Shown: piece after piece, positions 23,684-36,640 of the stretch | Numbering within the stretch: position 1 is the first letter of the stretch | Layout: every line of letters starts with the position of its first letter | Source of the DNA: Zerene cesonia | Taxonomy: Eukaryota; Arthropoda; Insecta; Lepidoptera; Pieridae | DNA length: 64,000 nucleotides | Assembly (NCBI RefSeq): GCF_012273895.1 | Contig: NC_052121.1 | Location: 3,596,001 to 3,660,000 of the forward strand | Reading direction: 5' to 3' | Notes under the pieces: model-generated | What the model saw: the letters and a program-made list of their open reading frames with translations, nothing else | Database searches by the model: none | Told to the model about the DNA's origin: nothing | Program-made: the position numbers and the translations under genes

Positions 23684-26076
23684 ATGACAACATTTATTGC
23701 AACAAAAACATCTAACCCAGTTGAAAATGATGCAAAACAGTAATGTAAATTAAAGTCCCTGACTATTTAGTGTTAATTATTTTTAATTTGGTAAGGCTAT
23801 ACCTTAAATATACTGATATATTCCACCGATCTATTATATTCATATTAAGGAACATTGCGAGTTTTTTAATAGCTAATAAAATAAAATAATTTGTTTCCAA
23901 AAAAAATATTAATTTGGAAAAACTAAAAAAATAAAATTGTGGAATTGTATATGATATATAAGTAGTATATTATAGTAATAAAAACAGACATTGATATATG
24001 CTATACATTTTAATTTCTTGTACATTCTCAGTATTTTCTTAACGATAGTTTTTACGGATAATATGTAAACTGTAAGCTGCTGGTTTATTTTTGTGTTTAG
24101 TCGGCTACAGACCTCCACATACGGACATTTTTTTTACTTTTTAGACTAGATTATTAGTTATGTTTATAGTTTAGACCAATATAACAGAACCTGTTTTAGT
24201 GACTTTAATTTTAAATTGTTTTAGAATAATCAATATTTCGTTTTTATATCTCATCTATAATCTAATATAAGTACTAGTAAAAGTTTTCTTTTTATCTGTA
24301 TTTTATAATAACCCTTTCCCCCATTTCTTTCAAATTCACATTATTAAATTTCCTATATGTCTGGATCGGATTTTGGCCATTTCAAAACTGGGTGATAAAA
24401 GCGGAAAACTGCTTTAGAATCAATGAATGTGTGTATTATGTATCTATCTATCTATCATGTATCTATTTTTTATCCTTAAGTCTATATATATTAATGAATA
24501 AAAAATACATAAATAAATATTGTACATGTACTTAGCATAAAATAATTAAAAAAAGTAACATGCAGGCGACCGTAGATCCTTTTCGTTATAGAAGTTCGTG
24601 AAAAGTATATTTTCTGTTCGTTAAAAAATTGTTTACCTAAGATTTGCTTTTTATTCACTACAGGAGCATTTATGTTCGAAGCGAAATTTATATCGTTTTC
24701 ACTTATAACTATCAGCATTCTTTTTTTCCTATGCATCTCTAGTGCCTAGACTTGAAGCTAGTTCAAGTTTTTTAAGTAGCGTTGGCTATAAAATATCTTA
24801 TCTTGTGAAGTTGATTAAACTCAGTCTGTGTCTCAGGGAAGGTTGAGGTCTCAAGGCCGCGTTTGCAGTTTGGAACGGAACGGTGTTTGAATGAAAAAAA
24901 AAATATAGTGTATAAAATATAAATATATGTCTTTTGTTGTATAAAAGTACTAACTAATTTTATAGTACTCATGATTATACTATATTATTATACATGTAAA
25001 TTGTAATGTGTACCTCATTACATGTTTTATATAATTAATTCGAAGTACAAATCTGTGACATGAATAAATTATCAATTAATGAGATGAATGGAGATGGTGC
25101 GTATGGTATTAGGTAATTTTGTCTGCATATTTACATGCGTAGTACCTTCTTGTAGAAACATAAATTTATGAACTTGAAAAGAAACTCGTAGGTTACCACA
25201 GATAATATAATACTAGATAGTGAAATTATATTTTGTAAGTTATTATATACTTTAAGATGCGTAAGAGCACATATCTTATTGGACATTGACCTTTCAGTGT
25301 TCTGTATTTTTCTAAAGAAATAACTTCGGTATATTTTATGTGTTCTCGAATCAAACAATGTTTCAACTTTAAATATCCTTTTAAGTACATGTTGACTACA
25401 GCCCTTCTAGGTTCTATTTTCTGTAGCATTATACTGTACTCATTTAGTCACAGAGTACTTTAAATATATTCTATAGTGTTCTATAAAACTATATCATTAC
25501 ATTAAATATAGTCACTACAGTATTTCTACAATTACGCATTGTAGAGACACTGATGATAGATAACATAATAGTCTACGGCAAATGATATCTGAAGTATATA
25601 TTGTCGTTTTGGTTGCCATCTAGTGTTGCGATTCAAAAACTTTATATTATTATTGGAAGTGCAAAAAACAGATGGCGCCTATTGCTTCGAAACTTGAAAT
25701 TGTGTGCAAAAAACCGGACAAAAGAGCCCGTCGTAGCAGCGTCGGTAACAGCCTTATTTAAAAGCTTCAATAATTATATACATATTCCAGACTAAAGCAC
25801 ACACCTGTGGGTTGATTAGACCTATTATTTGGAGTTTTAGATACAGGTAAAATCAAAGACATTTGTAAGAAATTCATTAAATTATATTTCATTAAATATT
25901 ACGACTAGATCATTAACAAAAGCGAATGGCTGGTTTCGCAACTATAACACACAAACGTATTTTCTGTACATCTCCACCGCGACTGGAGCGCAGGAGAACG
26001 GCTGGCACTGGGGCGAGAGCGCCAGGCAATCGGTGCAGTGACCGCAAGGCGTGTCCAGATTTCACATATATTTTCT
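23684..26076. other. Intergenic DNA between convergent kinesin and kinase genes
   Basis: The kinesin reads rightward and the kinase leftward, so both 3' UTRs lie here. No other gene was recognised. A short GC-richer stretch at about 25940-26075 lies directly downstream of the kinase stop and is probably 3' UTR. Confidence 0.5.
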
Positions 26077-27522
26077 TCAACGAGAAACATCTTGCTCAAC
26101 TCCGACATCAGGAAGCTTTGCCGTCTCTATGGTTTCAATCAGCCTATCTAGGCCGTATAAAAAGCCTTCTTCATGATTGCCTTGCTCCCACGGCTCACGA
26201 TGAGTTACTTTTAGGCCTTCCGGTACTCGTCTCGTCTTAGCAAAGTCAATAAGCCACGCACCAACACGCTCATTATCATAAATGATAAATATACTGCTTC
26301 CAACAATTTCATGAGTCCTGAAGAATTCAGATTTTTCAAAGAGTTCCCGTATTTCTCGGAGACGAGAGGCAATAGCGCGACGTGCTCGTTCATCATCCCC
26401 AAGGAACCTCGCAACTGTGGCAGCGAGATGCTTGGGTTCTCGTACTTTTTGTAAGTCCGTTAAAGGTGGTTGACCGGGCAGCTTAACAGCCTCAATTCTA
26501 AAACCTTGTTCCGCTGAAGATGAGCATTGTTCTCGGAATTGCATATATCTCAGCTTTGTAACCGCGCGCGCGGCATGTTCTGCCTCTGTGGGCGCATTGG
26601 GGTCGAGGCGAATCATTTTCTCGTAGAGATCAGCGCGAGCGCGGGCATTGCTAACTTCATCTTCGAGAAAGGTACGGGTTCCCATCTTGACATCCATAAC
26701 ATGTGGATCGCGGAAACCGTGCAGGAGATCTTGAAGTTCGATGAAATGTTCACCACCGTATTCGAGTTCTCTGTAGTAGCGGGGGATGGCGGAGCGCATG
26801 TGGGGACAGGACGCGAGGGCGACGTACGTGTCGCGCTCCGGGTTATGCGCAGGGTGGTCGCCGGGTGCGCGCCGCTTCCATACCGTGCCGGGGCCGGCGG
26901 GAGCCAGCGAGCCCGGGTGTCCCGACAGCTGGAACCACTCCGAAGAACGAGTCTTCAGCAGAGCGTCCGAAGCAGGAGCTGAGAGCTCGAGTGCATTCTG
27001 CAAATAAATAAAATAAATATTTAGTAAACTTGTGAATATATTTTGATCCTTCTAAATAAACCAAAAAATTTAACACCAAAACCAAACTTTTTTGATATTT
27101 TATTACATAATTATCATTTAGAATGTATTAATTAAATTTGTTCATTCGTATTTATATATACTTACAATAGCTAAAAATTTCAGCAACTCTGAAGGCTGAG
27201 GAGGGGTGGGTGTTGCAGGCGCCGTTTCCACGGCAGACGCCGTACGCCTCCAACGTTTGAAAAGAACACCGTCCTCCTTGCCACGCCAGCGTTCTTCATC
27301 TTTGCCAGCAGCGACCTGCGGACAACAGAAATAGCACATTGAAACACCACATCACAAAGCACACTACAGATTATTTCACTATCATTTATTTAGTGTAGAA
27401 CACCACACAGTATTATAACGTACCGCTAGTATTTTGTTAGCGGTGTAGAGGAGCCCGCCTGGGCCGAGGCGGCTGAACACCGATTGGCGGGAGACACTAT
27501 TCATCTTGCTTGTAACAGTCAT
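26077..27522 (-). CDS. IP3K: Inositol-trisphosphate 3-kinase
   Basis: Exons: 27424-27522, 27166-27315, 26077-26997, all joined in phase 0, giving 389 aa. The enzyme phosphorylates Ins(1,4,5)P3 to Ins(1,3,4,5)P4 in the cytosol, ending the calcium-release signal. Exon 1 begins MTVTSKMNSVSRQSVFSRLG. Exon 2 is basic (FKRWRRTA) and then Pro/Thr-rich. The catalytic domain fills exon 3: WFQLSGHPG at 104-112, the inositol polyphosphate kinase signature PHVMDVKMG at 181-189, YMQFRE, GFRIE, the SSLL-like box SSIF at 317-320, and DFAKT at 334-338 with the metal-binding Asp. It ends shortly after EEGFLYGLDRLIETI, as the family does. The ATG at 27522 is the first in frame downstream of the predicted transcription start. 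An alternative first exon may lie at 41938-42075. Confidence 0.95.
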
Positions 27523-27610
27523 GGCGTACGCGAGCGTTGAGAGCGCGAACACAAGTGAGCGGATAATAGAGCGCGAGTAGCAATCGACTTGACGTCTAGT
27601 GCTTACTTGC

Positions 27611-27646
27611 AAGTGATGCCAGAGGGAGGGCAACGTTGCTTATATA
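27611..27646 (-). promoter_or_regulatory. TATA box and initiator of IP3K
   Basis: On the minus strand TATATAAG occupies plus-strand 27639-27646 and the initiator-like TCACTT occupies 27611-27616. The A of the initiator (27614) lies 32 bases after the first T of the TATA box, the normal spacing. The predicted 5' UTR is about 92 nt. No other gene in the window shows such a clear core promoter. Confidence 0.65.
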
Positions 27647-28798
27647 GAGACCTCGGCTTTCTCGTGACGTATGCTCGCGCCCGCACCGCACGCCTCCGCC
27701 GCCAGTTTTCCTAACGTTTGTTTTTCATATATAGCTAGAGAGACTAATGCATTCCGCGCCTGGAAAGGACCTATAATAGTGCTATTTTTCAAAATATTTT
27801 TTTTATCTCTCAAGCGTTTGATCTTAATATTATGTAATTTTTTTACATCTGCATTAGATAAATAAATATTTTGCAATTTTAGTCCCGTAATTAATTTAAA
27901 TTTAATCTTTTAATCCTTTTTATCAAAGGTAAGTACAAGACATAACTAGAAACCAATAAAAGTTTATTTTTATATAATATTAAATAATTTAAAAGAAGTT
28001 CTACATAATAAATTTTTGTTTGGTTACGATTAAGTTACATTTAAAATCTTAAGGATATTAAGTGTAGTCATGTCATAGTACCTGCTACTAAAGACATTAA
28101 TAAACACCCATATGTATTATAATATATTATTTATTTTTAAAAATACTATATATAATGTAGTGGTGTGATGCGTGTTGGGTGTAATTATACGTATTTCTTA
28201 AATAATTTTTGTTTCAGATTAATTATTCTAATCTAAGTACTTAGATACTCAAAAAGCTGGGATACATGTAACCGGAGCATGAAATGACGTAAGTGCTTTG
28301 TTTTTAAGACAAAAGCCATGACGTGATGGGAAGACGCGTTTTGCATCCAAACGTGTCCTGACGTTGATTATATAAAAACATAACAACGTATGTTGCCCAA
28401 TTACAAAGTACAAAGGTCAGTACAGGAAAACTATTTAGAATAAACTGTATATAATTATATCTATTATCCAGTTATATTCGTGGATAAATTTTGATCTTTT
28501 ACTTTTATTGACATGTTAATCATGTTGATTTATTTATTTTTTATTGCACACTTACAAACATATAAAACAAAGATAAACTAAACAAAAGCAACTTAAAATT
28601 AGTATACAAGTGGCGGCCTTATGGCTAAAAACCATCAGGCAACCGTTTAAGCTTTATATAAATTTTGGGTATTTGTTAACGTGAATCGAATATCGATTGT
28701 GGAAATAAATACAAATATAAACAAACTAACTAAAAAAAGCACATACTCACATACTACCTACGTCATAAAAGTCCGTTCGGATTTAACATTACCTAGAC
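27647..28798. other. Upstream region of IP3K with a possible plus-strand promoter
   Basis: No coding exon was found. Three TGACGT motifs (28285-28290, 28319-28324, 28359-28364) precede TATATAAAAA near 28369-28378. These could mark a plus-strand promoter or an upstream regulatory block for the kinase. A TCAGT motif at 28417-28421 is too far from the TATA-like site for a standard initiator. Confidence 0.3.
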
Positions 28799-29161
28799 CA
28801 GTGGTTCTCGAGACTATTTCGTGTAACGCCCATTTCAATAATAAATTATTAATTTTCAATTATTCCCTCTCACCAATTTATTAAAAAATATATAAATGAA
28901 ATAACAATTGTTTTAATAATTAAAAAATGTTATTACTAAGTTATATTATATCCACATTGCGCTCAAAATCAGTTTATTTAATTATTATATTCAAAGTCGA
29001 GCATGAGACAGGTCTAAATTTCAATACATTTTCAAGTATGAGGAAGCAATTAGGTGTAAGCTGCCACTACTTCTACGCCCTCAATTTTTTTCTGAGCCTC
29101 TTACTCTTCTTATGTCTCCAACATCCACAAGAGGGTATAACGCACACGCTGAGAACGACTG
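28799..29161. mobile_element. Degenerate hAT-like MITE
   Basis: The left end is CAGTGGTTCTCG and the right end is GAGAACGACTG, near-inverted repeats matching the CAGTGGTTCTC type of hAT termini. A second block of the ends (GTAACGCCC and ATAACGCACA) is also roughly inverted. The 8 bp flanks do not match well, so the insertion is old or the right boundary is misplaced. No transposase is encoded. Confidence 0.45.
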
Positions 29162-29344
29162 ACACGAACTGAAGACTTTATTCAGTTCAGAAGGTTACTA
29201 TCAATAGTAGTAGATAATGTTTTAGACGTAATGCATGCAATGCAATTTGATTATGTTTATCTTACCCTCAATACTGAGCAACACGCAACTATGAAGAATA
29301 TACCGTATATAGGTACGTATCAATCAAGTCACACAGTCATACTA

Positions 29345-29544
29345 TCCTACTAATATTATAAATGCGAAAGTTTGTAAGGATGTGTGTGCGTTTGTTGCTC
29401 TTTCACGCAAAAACTACTGAACCCATTGCAATGAAATTTGGTACGTAGACAGCTGGACAACTGGAATAACATATAGGCAACTTTTTATCCCGACATTCCT
29501 ACGGGATACGAACTTACGCGGGTGAAACCGCGGGGCGCAGCTAG
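29345..29544 (+). mobile_element. Short non-autonomous Helitron, copy A (200 bp)
   Basis: Begins TCCTACTAATATTATAAATG after an A and ends GCGGGGCGCAGCTAG before a T. The hairpin GCGG-GTGAAA-CCGC sits about 9 bases before CTAG. Closely similar to copies at 35785-35988 and 59784-59954, with shared AATTTGGTACGTAGACAGCT. Confidence 0.8.
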
Positions 29545-31554
29545 TATTATATATATGATTTTAGAGTAAGTGGGTATTGAGTAGAATTTTTGAGTTAATC
29601 CAGGAAATCGATGAATAAATTGTACCCTTTCATGCAAAATGGGTCAGGGTTATGTTACAAAAGCTAATGCAGTTCGTAGACTTACACAGTACATTCTTAC
29701 TTGTAGTATAGTATACATTTTAGCAGGGGCCGGACTAAAGTTATACACAAAAAAATTTAAAAGATTCAACATCTACCTATTGAAATCGAATTATTGAACC
29801 GTTAATTGCCACTAACTTTTTAATGCAGAGGGTTAGAATCATCTTCTTAAGACATAAATTTAGCACAACTACATACATTTGATTTTCTATTATATACAAT
29901 TTGATATTCTATGTTAAAGAAAGACCGGCAAACATATTATAAAATTTAAATGGTATTTTAGGATTTTTTTTATACATAATATTCTCGTATAATAGTTGTG
30001 GAAGTCACCTAATTCATATAAAAATCAACGTAGTGGATTAATTTTAAAAAGATCATTCTGGCATGTCTATTTTTTGTCTAAAGTAAGTTATATACAATTT
30101 TAGGATATACTATGTTACTTATACTTATTTGAGAAACTCGGCTACTATACTAGGTAAAATTATTTTGTTTGGAGCTTCAAAAATCCGGCCCTAGCAAGTG
30201 CATTATGCGCAGACAATGATTTGCTTTATGCACAGTCTGGAGGCCGAAACTGCATATAGATTGCACTGTTTTTATCATGATTTGTCGGCCAACAGGTCAA
30301 ACGTATGCATAATATATTTTATTGATGCATAAATTTGTTATATCACTCTCAATTATACGTAACTTGTCATATGAAGAAAACATCTTTTGGGTTCTTGCTC
30401 ACTGAATACGCAAGTGATAGCATCTTAATACGTCATTGATCGACATTAAAAGAAAATTGCAATTGATAAAGGAAGAAGAAAATATGATGTAGTGTTCTAC
30501 ATATATTGAAGAGGTAAAGTATCGTGTAAATTTCTTAACAATCATAAAGCAGCACCAAAGGTAGAGTAAAATTTAGAGCATGGTCATTTTGTTGACGAGA
30601 ATATTGTTGCTCGTACTTTTCCTATGTTTGTAATTGCTTGTGATCGTGCCTGTATGTGTAAATCAAATATGTTTAGCACCAGCTAACATTTAATGCTCAG
30701 TTTGCACAGCTTCGTATATGCCAGTGCATTTATAAGGGAATTATTGTCTCTTTCGTATGAAACGAATTCGTAAAAATAATAACTTGAAATTTACATTTGT
30801 AAATGAGCAAAATTCAATTATGAAGCAATTAAACTAATGGTGGTTTATGTTTAAATTCAATTATACGTCATTGTATCAAAAGTGAATATGACGTCAACAA
30901 CGTTCTGTTTTATTCATTAGATATCATAATTAACCAGGTTTTATGTTAACCAAACCAGTTCTATATAGCATTAGTGCACCGGTACAAGTGACATGTGTTT
31001 TATTTTCGCTTTTCTGCTTCTGACGGTTGCTTTAAAATTCTAACGTCTCGTTTGGTTCGATAATAATCAGTAATAGAAATCAGAATCAATGAATAGAGAG
31101 CATTTCAATTTATGGGCTCGAAGCCAATACGCATTTTGTTTATGCATTGTTCATGTTTTAAAGACAAAGTTAAGCCCAGCAATAATTAGATTGAATGTGG
31201 GGGTCGAGCGTATCCTTTTCCTTACCCATCGTTTAAAACCCTCATCAATCCTTTCTATATCAATGGTTTGAAGACGGCAATCCATTTGTAGTCTTGAAGG
31301 CTGTAAATGTCATGACCCACCAGCTCCTGTGCCCACAATGACATAATAAAGTTTGTTCTTAATCATTTAACGTTATAGTTGAGTACTGATTCCATATCTA
31401 TATATAAAAATTTAAAATACATTTAACTATATAGGGGTAATGATTCATTACTTAAATATTGCAAGCAAGAAAACAATGCCAGATATTATGTTTCTCTCGA
31501 TTATTTCATTCAACTGTAAACACATGTTGTACGTCATTATTTAAACGAATATCG
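29545..31554. other. Non-coding DNA, no gene recognised
   Basis: AT-rich, no conserved ORF and no splice-bounded exon. It could be intron if the exon at 41938-42075 belongs to the kinase gene. Confidence 0.5.
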
Positions 31555-31836
31555 ATGAATAAATATATTTTCCGAAAACACTATATTTCATCAATTGAAC
31601 GCCAAATTTTACCGAAGTATTTAAATAGGCCTCATGACGTCGGACAAACTCGCGCAAATGGGTTTGCTATATTGTTGACACAGCTGCGAGAAATCCAACG
31701 GATGAGTTATATGCAACATTTTAAACAATTTAATATTTTTATGACTCATAAAATTTGTAACCAAAGAGATATATTAGACCTCTTCAATAAACTTCGAAAG
31801 CAATATCCAAACCAATATATCCAATCTTTAAATTAA
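31555..31836 (+). CDS. Uncharacterised ORF, 93 codons from the first ATG
   Basis: The open frame extends upstream to 31459 (125 codons) but without an ATG; from the first ATG it begins MNKYIFRKHYISSIERQILP. It is basic, with no signal peptide, membrane segment or motif I know. A run this long without a stop is uncommon in such AT-rich DNA, so it may be a gene, an exon or a decayed element. No promoter or splice evidence supports it. Confidence 0.18.
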   Translation: MNKYIFRKHYISSIERQILPKYLNRPHDVGQTRANGFAILLTQLREIQRMSYMQHFKQFNIFMTHKICNQRDILDLFNKLRKQYPNQYIQSLN

Positions 31837-34800
31837 TAAAGTAAAATTATTTATACTTTTCTTATTTTCGACTAAGTTATTTAATATAAAAAATATATTT
31901 TTCTTAATTTCTACGTGTTATAAATGTGGCTTTCGCAATTCGTTAATTTATTTTGCCTGATACCATCATCGTATCCAACTGATGTAGCTATTTATTGAAA
32001 ACTTTTTTACACGTGTACTTCATAGTTTATTGACTAATTAATTATTTGTAGATATGAATAACAGACATAAAAAACACGTTTTTTTATATGATTTTATCGT
32101 GATTGTTTGAACAGCTGCGAACGTATTGTTTAATTAGATATAACCTTTACCGACTGTCCAGTTACTTGCATGGATTAATGAATTCACGTCGCGTCCAAAT
32201 AATGCAATATATACTTAAAACTAGTATTTTAAACGCCACAAACGGATCTCCATCGACATCATGTTTTGCATAATAAAATATAATTATGTGTGTTTTTGAT
32301 ATCTTTCTTTAAATATACGTACATATTTAAATATGAGATTCTATGAATATTTAATAAATGGAATAATTAATCTATTTTACAACACAAGACGGTGTAAATT
32401 TTTCATAAAGCGATCCTACAAAAATGTATATGTGCAGGCAATCATGTATTGAGTACCGACTAAGATCAACTGCACTGCATTTATATTCCAGGACGGATTG
32501 CTCTGACACAATATTTTGGACCGTACTCTTGAAGAACTTTGTGATGACATCCCAAGTAAGGAATTTAGATTTTTACGTATGGCCATGGTACACTTATTAA
32601 ATAACTTTCATTTTATTAAAGCTTATTAAATAACTTTCATTTTCTAATTTTTAATAGGACTGTTACCGTGAATGAATTGAACTTGAACAAGAATTAAATT
32701 TAGCAAATTGTTACCTGCTCTATCATGTAGCTAGGTAATCGTATTTCAATAAAACTAGTAGTTGTGTTATCTTAAACAGAAGTAGGTGCCCATTCAGTTT
32801 GAGGATAATCTGCGACTCCTTGTAGGCGTCGCCGATTCGGGGTCAATTGTTATATCGGCAAGCGGAAGCAGACATTAGCGAATACAAATTATAAGCGAAG
32901 TGTAATCCAAAGCGGAACTCGTACACCATGTCTTTAGCGCCTTCAATTTGAGGACGAGCGCGGCGTCACAGCAAATGCATTAAAATGTTAACAGCGATCG
33001 CATGTATGCATAAACGCAGTGTTTCTCTAGAGGCTGAATAATAAATAATTGTTTTTATGTTGTGAATCACGTAAAATCACTTAACCACATAATGACGGCA
33101 TTCGTGTAATTAATTAAAACGCCTTGCTCTATGTGATACGTACATTCCTGTAAATGTATATATTTCTATGAGATTCTCAATAAAACGATAGAAACAACAA
33201 TGGAATGTGTATTGTATTCGACGATTTCGATGCAACCCAGGAAGCAAGAAAATAATTCAACCAAGTACGTGTGCCAAATTTTACGAGTTACATAGTTTGT
33301 TGATAAGAATCATAATTATTTTACAATCAAAATTCACAATATGAACATGACGGAAGGGGAAATGACGTTATTCATCCTTATTTATTCAATAAAAAACGAC
33401 TTTAATATGCACTTAAAATTAGAGACTACGAACCAGGTTGGTTCCACACAGTACATTGTCTACTTAGTTAGGATAAATGCGAAGAGTCAGCGACGTCAAA
33501 GCGTAGTTTCGTAATGGGGTCTGTAGCAATAACTGGTATCATGCATGCATTACAACCAACCACATACCAATAAGGCCGAAACTCATGCTTAAGTCTAGTA
33601 AAATGAAACCTAACCCCTTTGGTAGGTTTTTTGAATGCCTAGCCCGGTTTATGTAATTGCAGGAAATGTTGCAGGGGTACAGCTTCAGTCAACCGCACAC
33701 TCAATAACTATATAAAAGACAAAGGAGGCGGCTTTATTAATATGAAATATATACTCATATTTGTTGTTCACCTCGCCTCAGGCACGCGGACGAGGTTCTA
33801 AAATATTATCAAGGCTCTATAAAATCGGTCACAAATATTATAATCGAACGAAACTGAAGCATTTTATTGCCGTCTTAGTTTTTATTTTTTAATATTTTAT
33901 TTTGTCATATTTACAATACAAAGATCATATAGATTCCGTGTTCGCTTCAACTAAGGACTGAATAAATTCGACAACTGCAAATATAACAGGAAAATTTTAA
34001 AAAATCAGTCGAATCAATTTACGTTTAAATAAAAATATTCCATATTTTATATTTATACCTGTCAACAACACCTCGTATATAAGTTTGAAAAGTATATTAA
34101 TTATAGTATAAAAAACTAAACAAAATAAAGAATTTAAATTGTTTTATTTGGAAAGATGATTTTTCCTGTTTCGTATATCTATTTCGTAAAAAAAGCTAAA
34201 GCAAAAATGCAGTTATAGATACAATGGAATATTCTAAAACCCGTTTTGGTTATATTTTTTGCGGATTTCTATAGTATAAGACGGATTCTATATCATGGAA
34301 CTTGATGTTGGAAGTAAGTACCTAGGGACCCGTGTGTGATATGGTTATGTGATGGTTTCCAAAGCGATGTTTCCTTGTGTACGAAGTTGATCGTCTCGTT
34401 ACGAAATAAGGCGCATCTACAAGGCTACTCCGTGCGTCACATTTCACATTATTCAAAAATGTTTCGACATTTTCAGTTTAAATTTATTGTTTGAGCACCT
34501 ACAAGAGTATAAATATTTATTTGAACCTACTACAAGCCCAACATTTTGTGAAAATATAACTATATAATTTTTTGTCCCTCATATCACGTTGAAGAAAATG
34601 TAGAGGCACTGTATTGATAGATATCGCATTGACGTATTTACTTTTGATGTATTTTCGAATAATAGTATCTATATATTGAAATGTTTTTTTTTATTTCAGT
34701 TCTTATGTTATAGTTTGCAAAGATCAGATTTTTTTGCTTGTGTTGTCGGATGGTAAACGCTACAACGTCCATAAAACAAAAAGGATAAAGAATGATAGGG

Positions 34801-35784
34801 GTAATGATAACAAAAATGATAGGGGGCATTATTTGATTGACTGAGAAGAGTAAGGAAAAGGATACGAGCCCCAGCTCCTCCACTCACTTTATTACACATA
34901 TATTCACGTAAAATAGATCAAAAAAATTAATTACATTTCTGTTTGTAATTAATCATTTACATTATCAACTATTGAAAACTTGTATCGCCTACACATCATT
35001 ACAAATATTACTAAATTATGGTAAAACGTTTTATATTATTTGACTCCTGTAATTTGACGTGTGTAGATCGGGATTTTACCATGTTTACTATAATCAGCAT
35101 TCAGACAAAAAGAACAAAAGAGCTAGAACCCCTTAGCTATACAATTTACTCAACTGTACAAATTACACACGTAGCGTTACGATCACCTTCCTTCTCTTGA
35201 CATCGTACCTTTCTTTACCACAGGACATCGAAATTATACGGGATGTCGTAAGATTTTCAAGATTATGTAATATGTTAATTCTATGATATGTCGTAACGAT
35301 TTCTTGTTGTTGGTATTCGTTAGCATTACTTCATAATTCACATAATAGTGGGATAATGTCCAGATCCCGACATGAATTATATATTGTAGTGTTGTATAAC
35401 ACCATTAGAATTGCCTAGTACAGTATTATAATATTATCTGAGGTATTGCACAACACTATGTGGCGCCATCAGAACCATATTGGGTCACTTATTATGCACC
35501 TCGTCCGCTTCGTTACCGTTTTAATCAACTTTGAGCAAACACTAATTAATTATTCAGTAGCACTTGTTGAAATAAATACACGCTAAACAGAAAAATAGTT
35601 TGCGTTACATTTTATCTTATCGAGTATTCTTATTATTTCATCCTAAATTAATTTCGAGTTAAGTATTGCTATAGTTTACTGATACTACAATTTTAAATAG
35701 CTGAAATAGTGTAGAGGATTGTTAATTGATATTCTGTTGAATCAGTCATATACAACTAAATCAACATGTATTCCAACGATGTAA
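31837..35784. other. Non-coding DNA with minor repeats
   Basis: No gene was recognised. A 22 bp sequence, CTTATTAAATAACTTTCATT plus TT, occurs twice at 32593-32614 and 32622-32643. Bases about 34740-34895 resemble the SINE-like family seen at 3625-3680 and 8785-8825 (AGAGTAAGGAAAAGGATACG and a pyrimidine-rich end). The rest shows no supported feature. Confidence 0.5.
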
Positions 35785-35988
35785 TCCTATTAATATTATA
35801 AATGCGAAAGTTTGTAAGTATGGATGTATGGATGTTTGTTAATCTTTCACGTAAAAACTACTGAACCAATTGCAATGAAATTTGGTACGTAGACAGCTGG
35901 ATAACTGGAATAACATATAGGCAAGTTTTTATTCCGATATTCCTACGGGATACGGACTTACGCGGGTGAAACCGCGGGGCACAGCTAG
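35785..35988 (+). mobile_element. Short non-autonomous Helitron, copy B (204 bp)
   Basis: Begins TCCTATTAATATTATAAATG after A, ends GCGGGGCACAGCTAG before T, with the same GCGG-GTGAAA-CCGC hairpin as copy A. Differences from copy A are scattered point changes and small indels. Confidence 0.8.
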
Positions 35989-36029
35989 TTATTATGTAAT
36001 TCGATTACTTCAACTAGTCGGACGTCGGT

Positions 36030-36180
36030 TGAAAAAAGCTAAAACGAAGGGGGTTCTCAATTGGACTATAATTTTTTAATGGCTTTGTTACTCGATTTCC
36101 ACCGATTGACGTGATTTTCTAGTATTTCATAGGGAATTGTTATCATTTTAGAAATCAGAGCAATACCTCAGAGACGTCGG
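36030..36180. repeat. Dispersed repeat fragment (GGTTCTCAATT type)
   Basis: Contains GGGGGTTCTCAATTGG followed by a T-run and GATTTCCACCGATTGACG. A related block lies at 57930-58110 (GGAGGTTCTCAATT, T-runs, ACAGATTTTGACGATT). The class of element is not known to me; it resembles a repeat common in lepidopteran genomes. Confidence 0.4.
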
Positions 36181-36540
36181 TGACCTTTTTTATAAGCAAA
36201 ATGATCATTCAATGGCATAATATTGCTTTCAATGATACTTAGCGATATCATTTATATACAAGCATTAAACATAAGCATTTTAGCACTTTTATTTATCTAT
36301 AGACCACTAAAAATCCAAAGAAATATTTACATGACGAAATTAAATCCTACATTCCAACGAATGAGCTAATTATATGTTAATAAGCCGATAAACTGGAGTC
36401 GTCTAATTATGACGTCAACAGTGACCCGACTGCGATTTGCGTCTTAAAAAAATTAAATTGTTTTCAAACCACCACAATATGTTTTAGAGCGTCAGTGACT
36501 TGAAGTTTTATTGAAATAGATTAAACAAATCGAAACGGAG

Positions 36541-36640
36541 ATTCAGAGGTGGTCGTTTAATGACCCAAATTAGTGCATCCGGCCGTCTGTACCCCGAGCC
36601 CGCCCGCGGGGGCTGCCTACGCACGCATGCGTTTAAATAA
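36541..36640. promoter_or_regulatory. Isolated GC-rich island, possible regulatory element
   Basis: About 100 bp with CCGGCCGTC, CCCCGAGCCCGCCCGCGGGG and GCACGCATGCG, standing in DNA that is otherwise strongly AT-rich. It has no long ORF and no splice sites, and it does not match other repeats in the window. It could be an enhancer or a constrained non-coding element; this is inference from composition only. Confidence 0.3.

Noticed and set aside
28927..29172. 81-codon ORF
   Set aside because: It lies inside the degenerate hAT-like element and is hydrophobic only because the DNA is T-rich.
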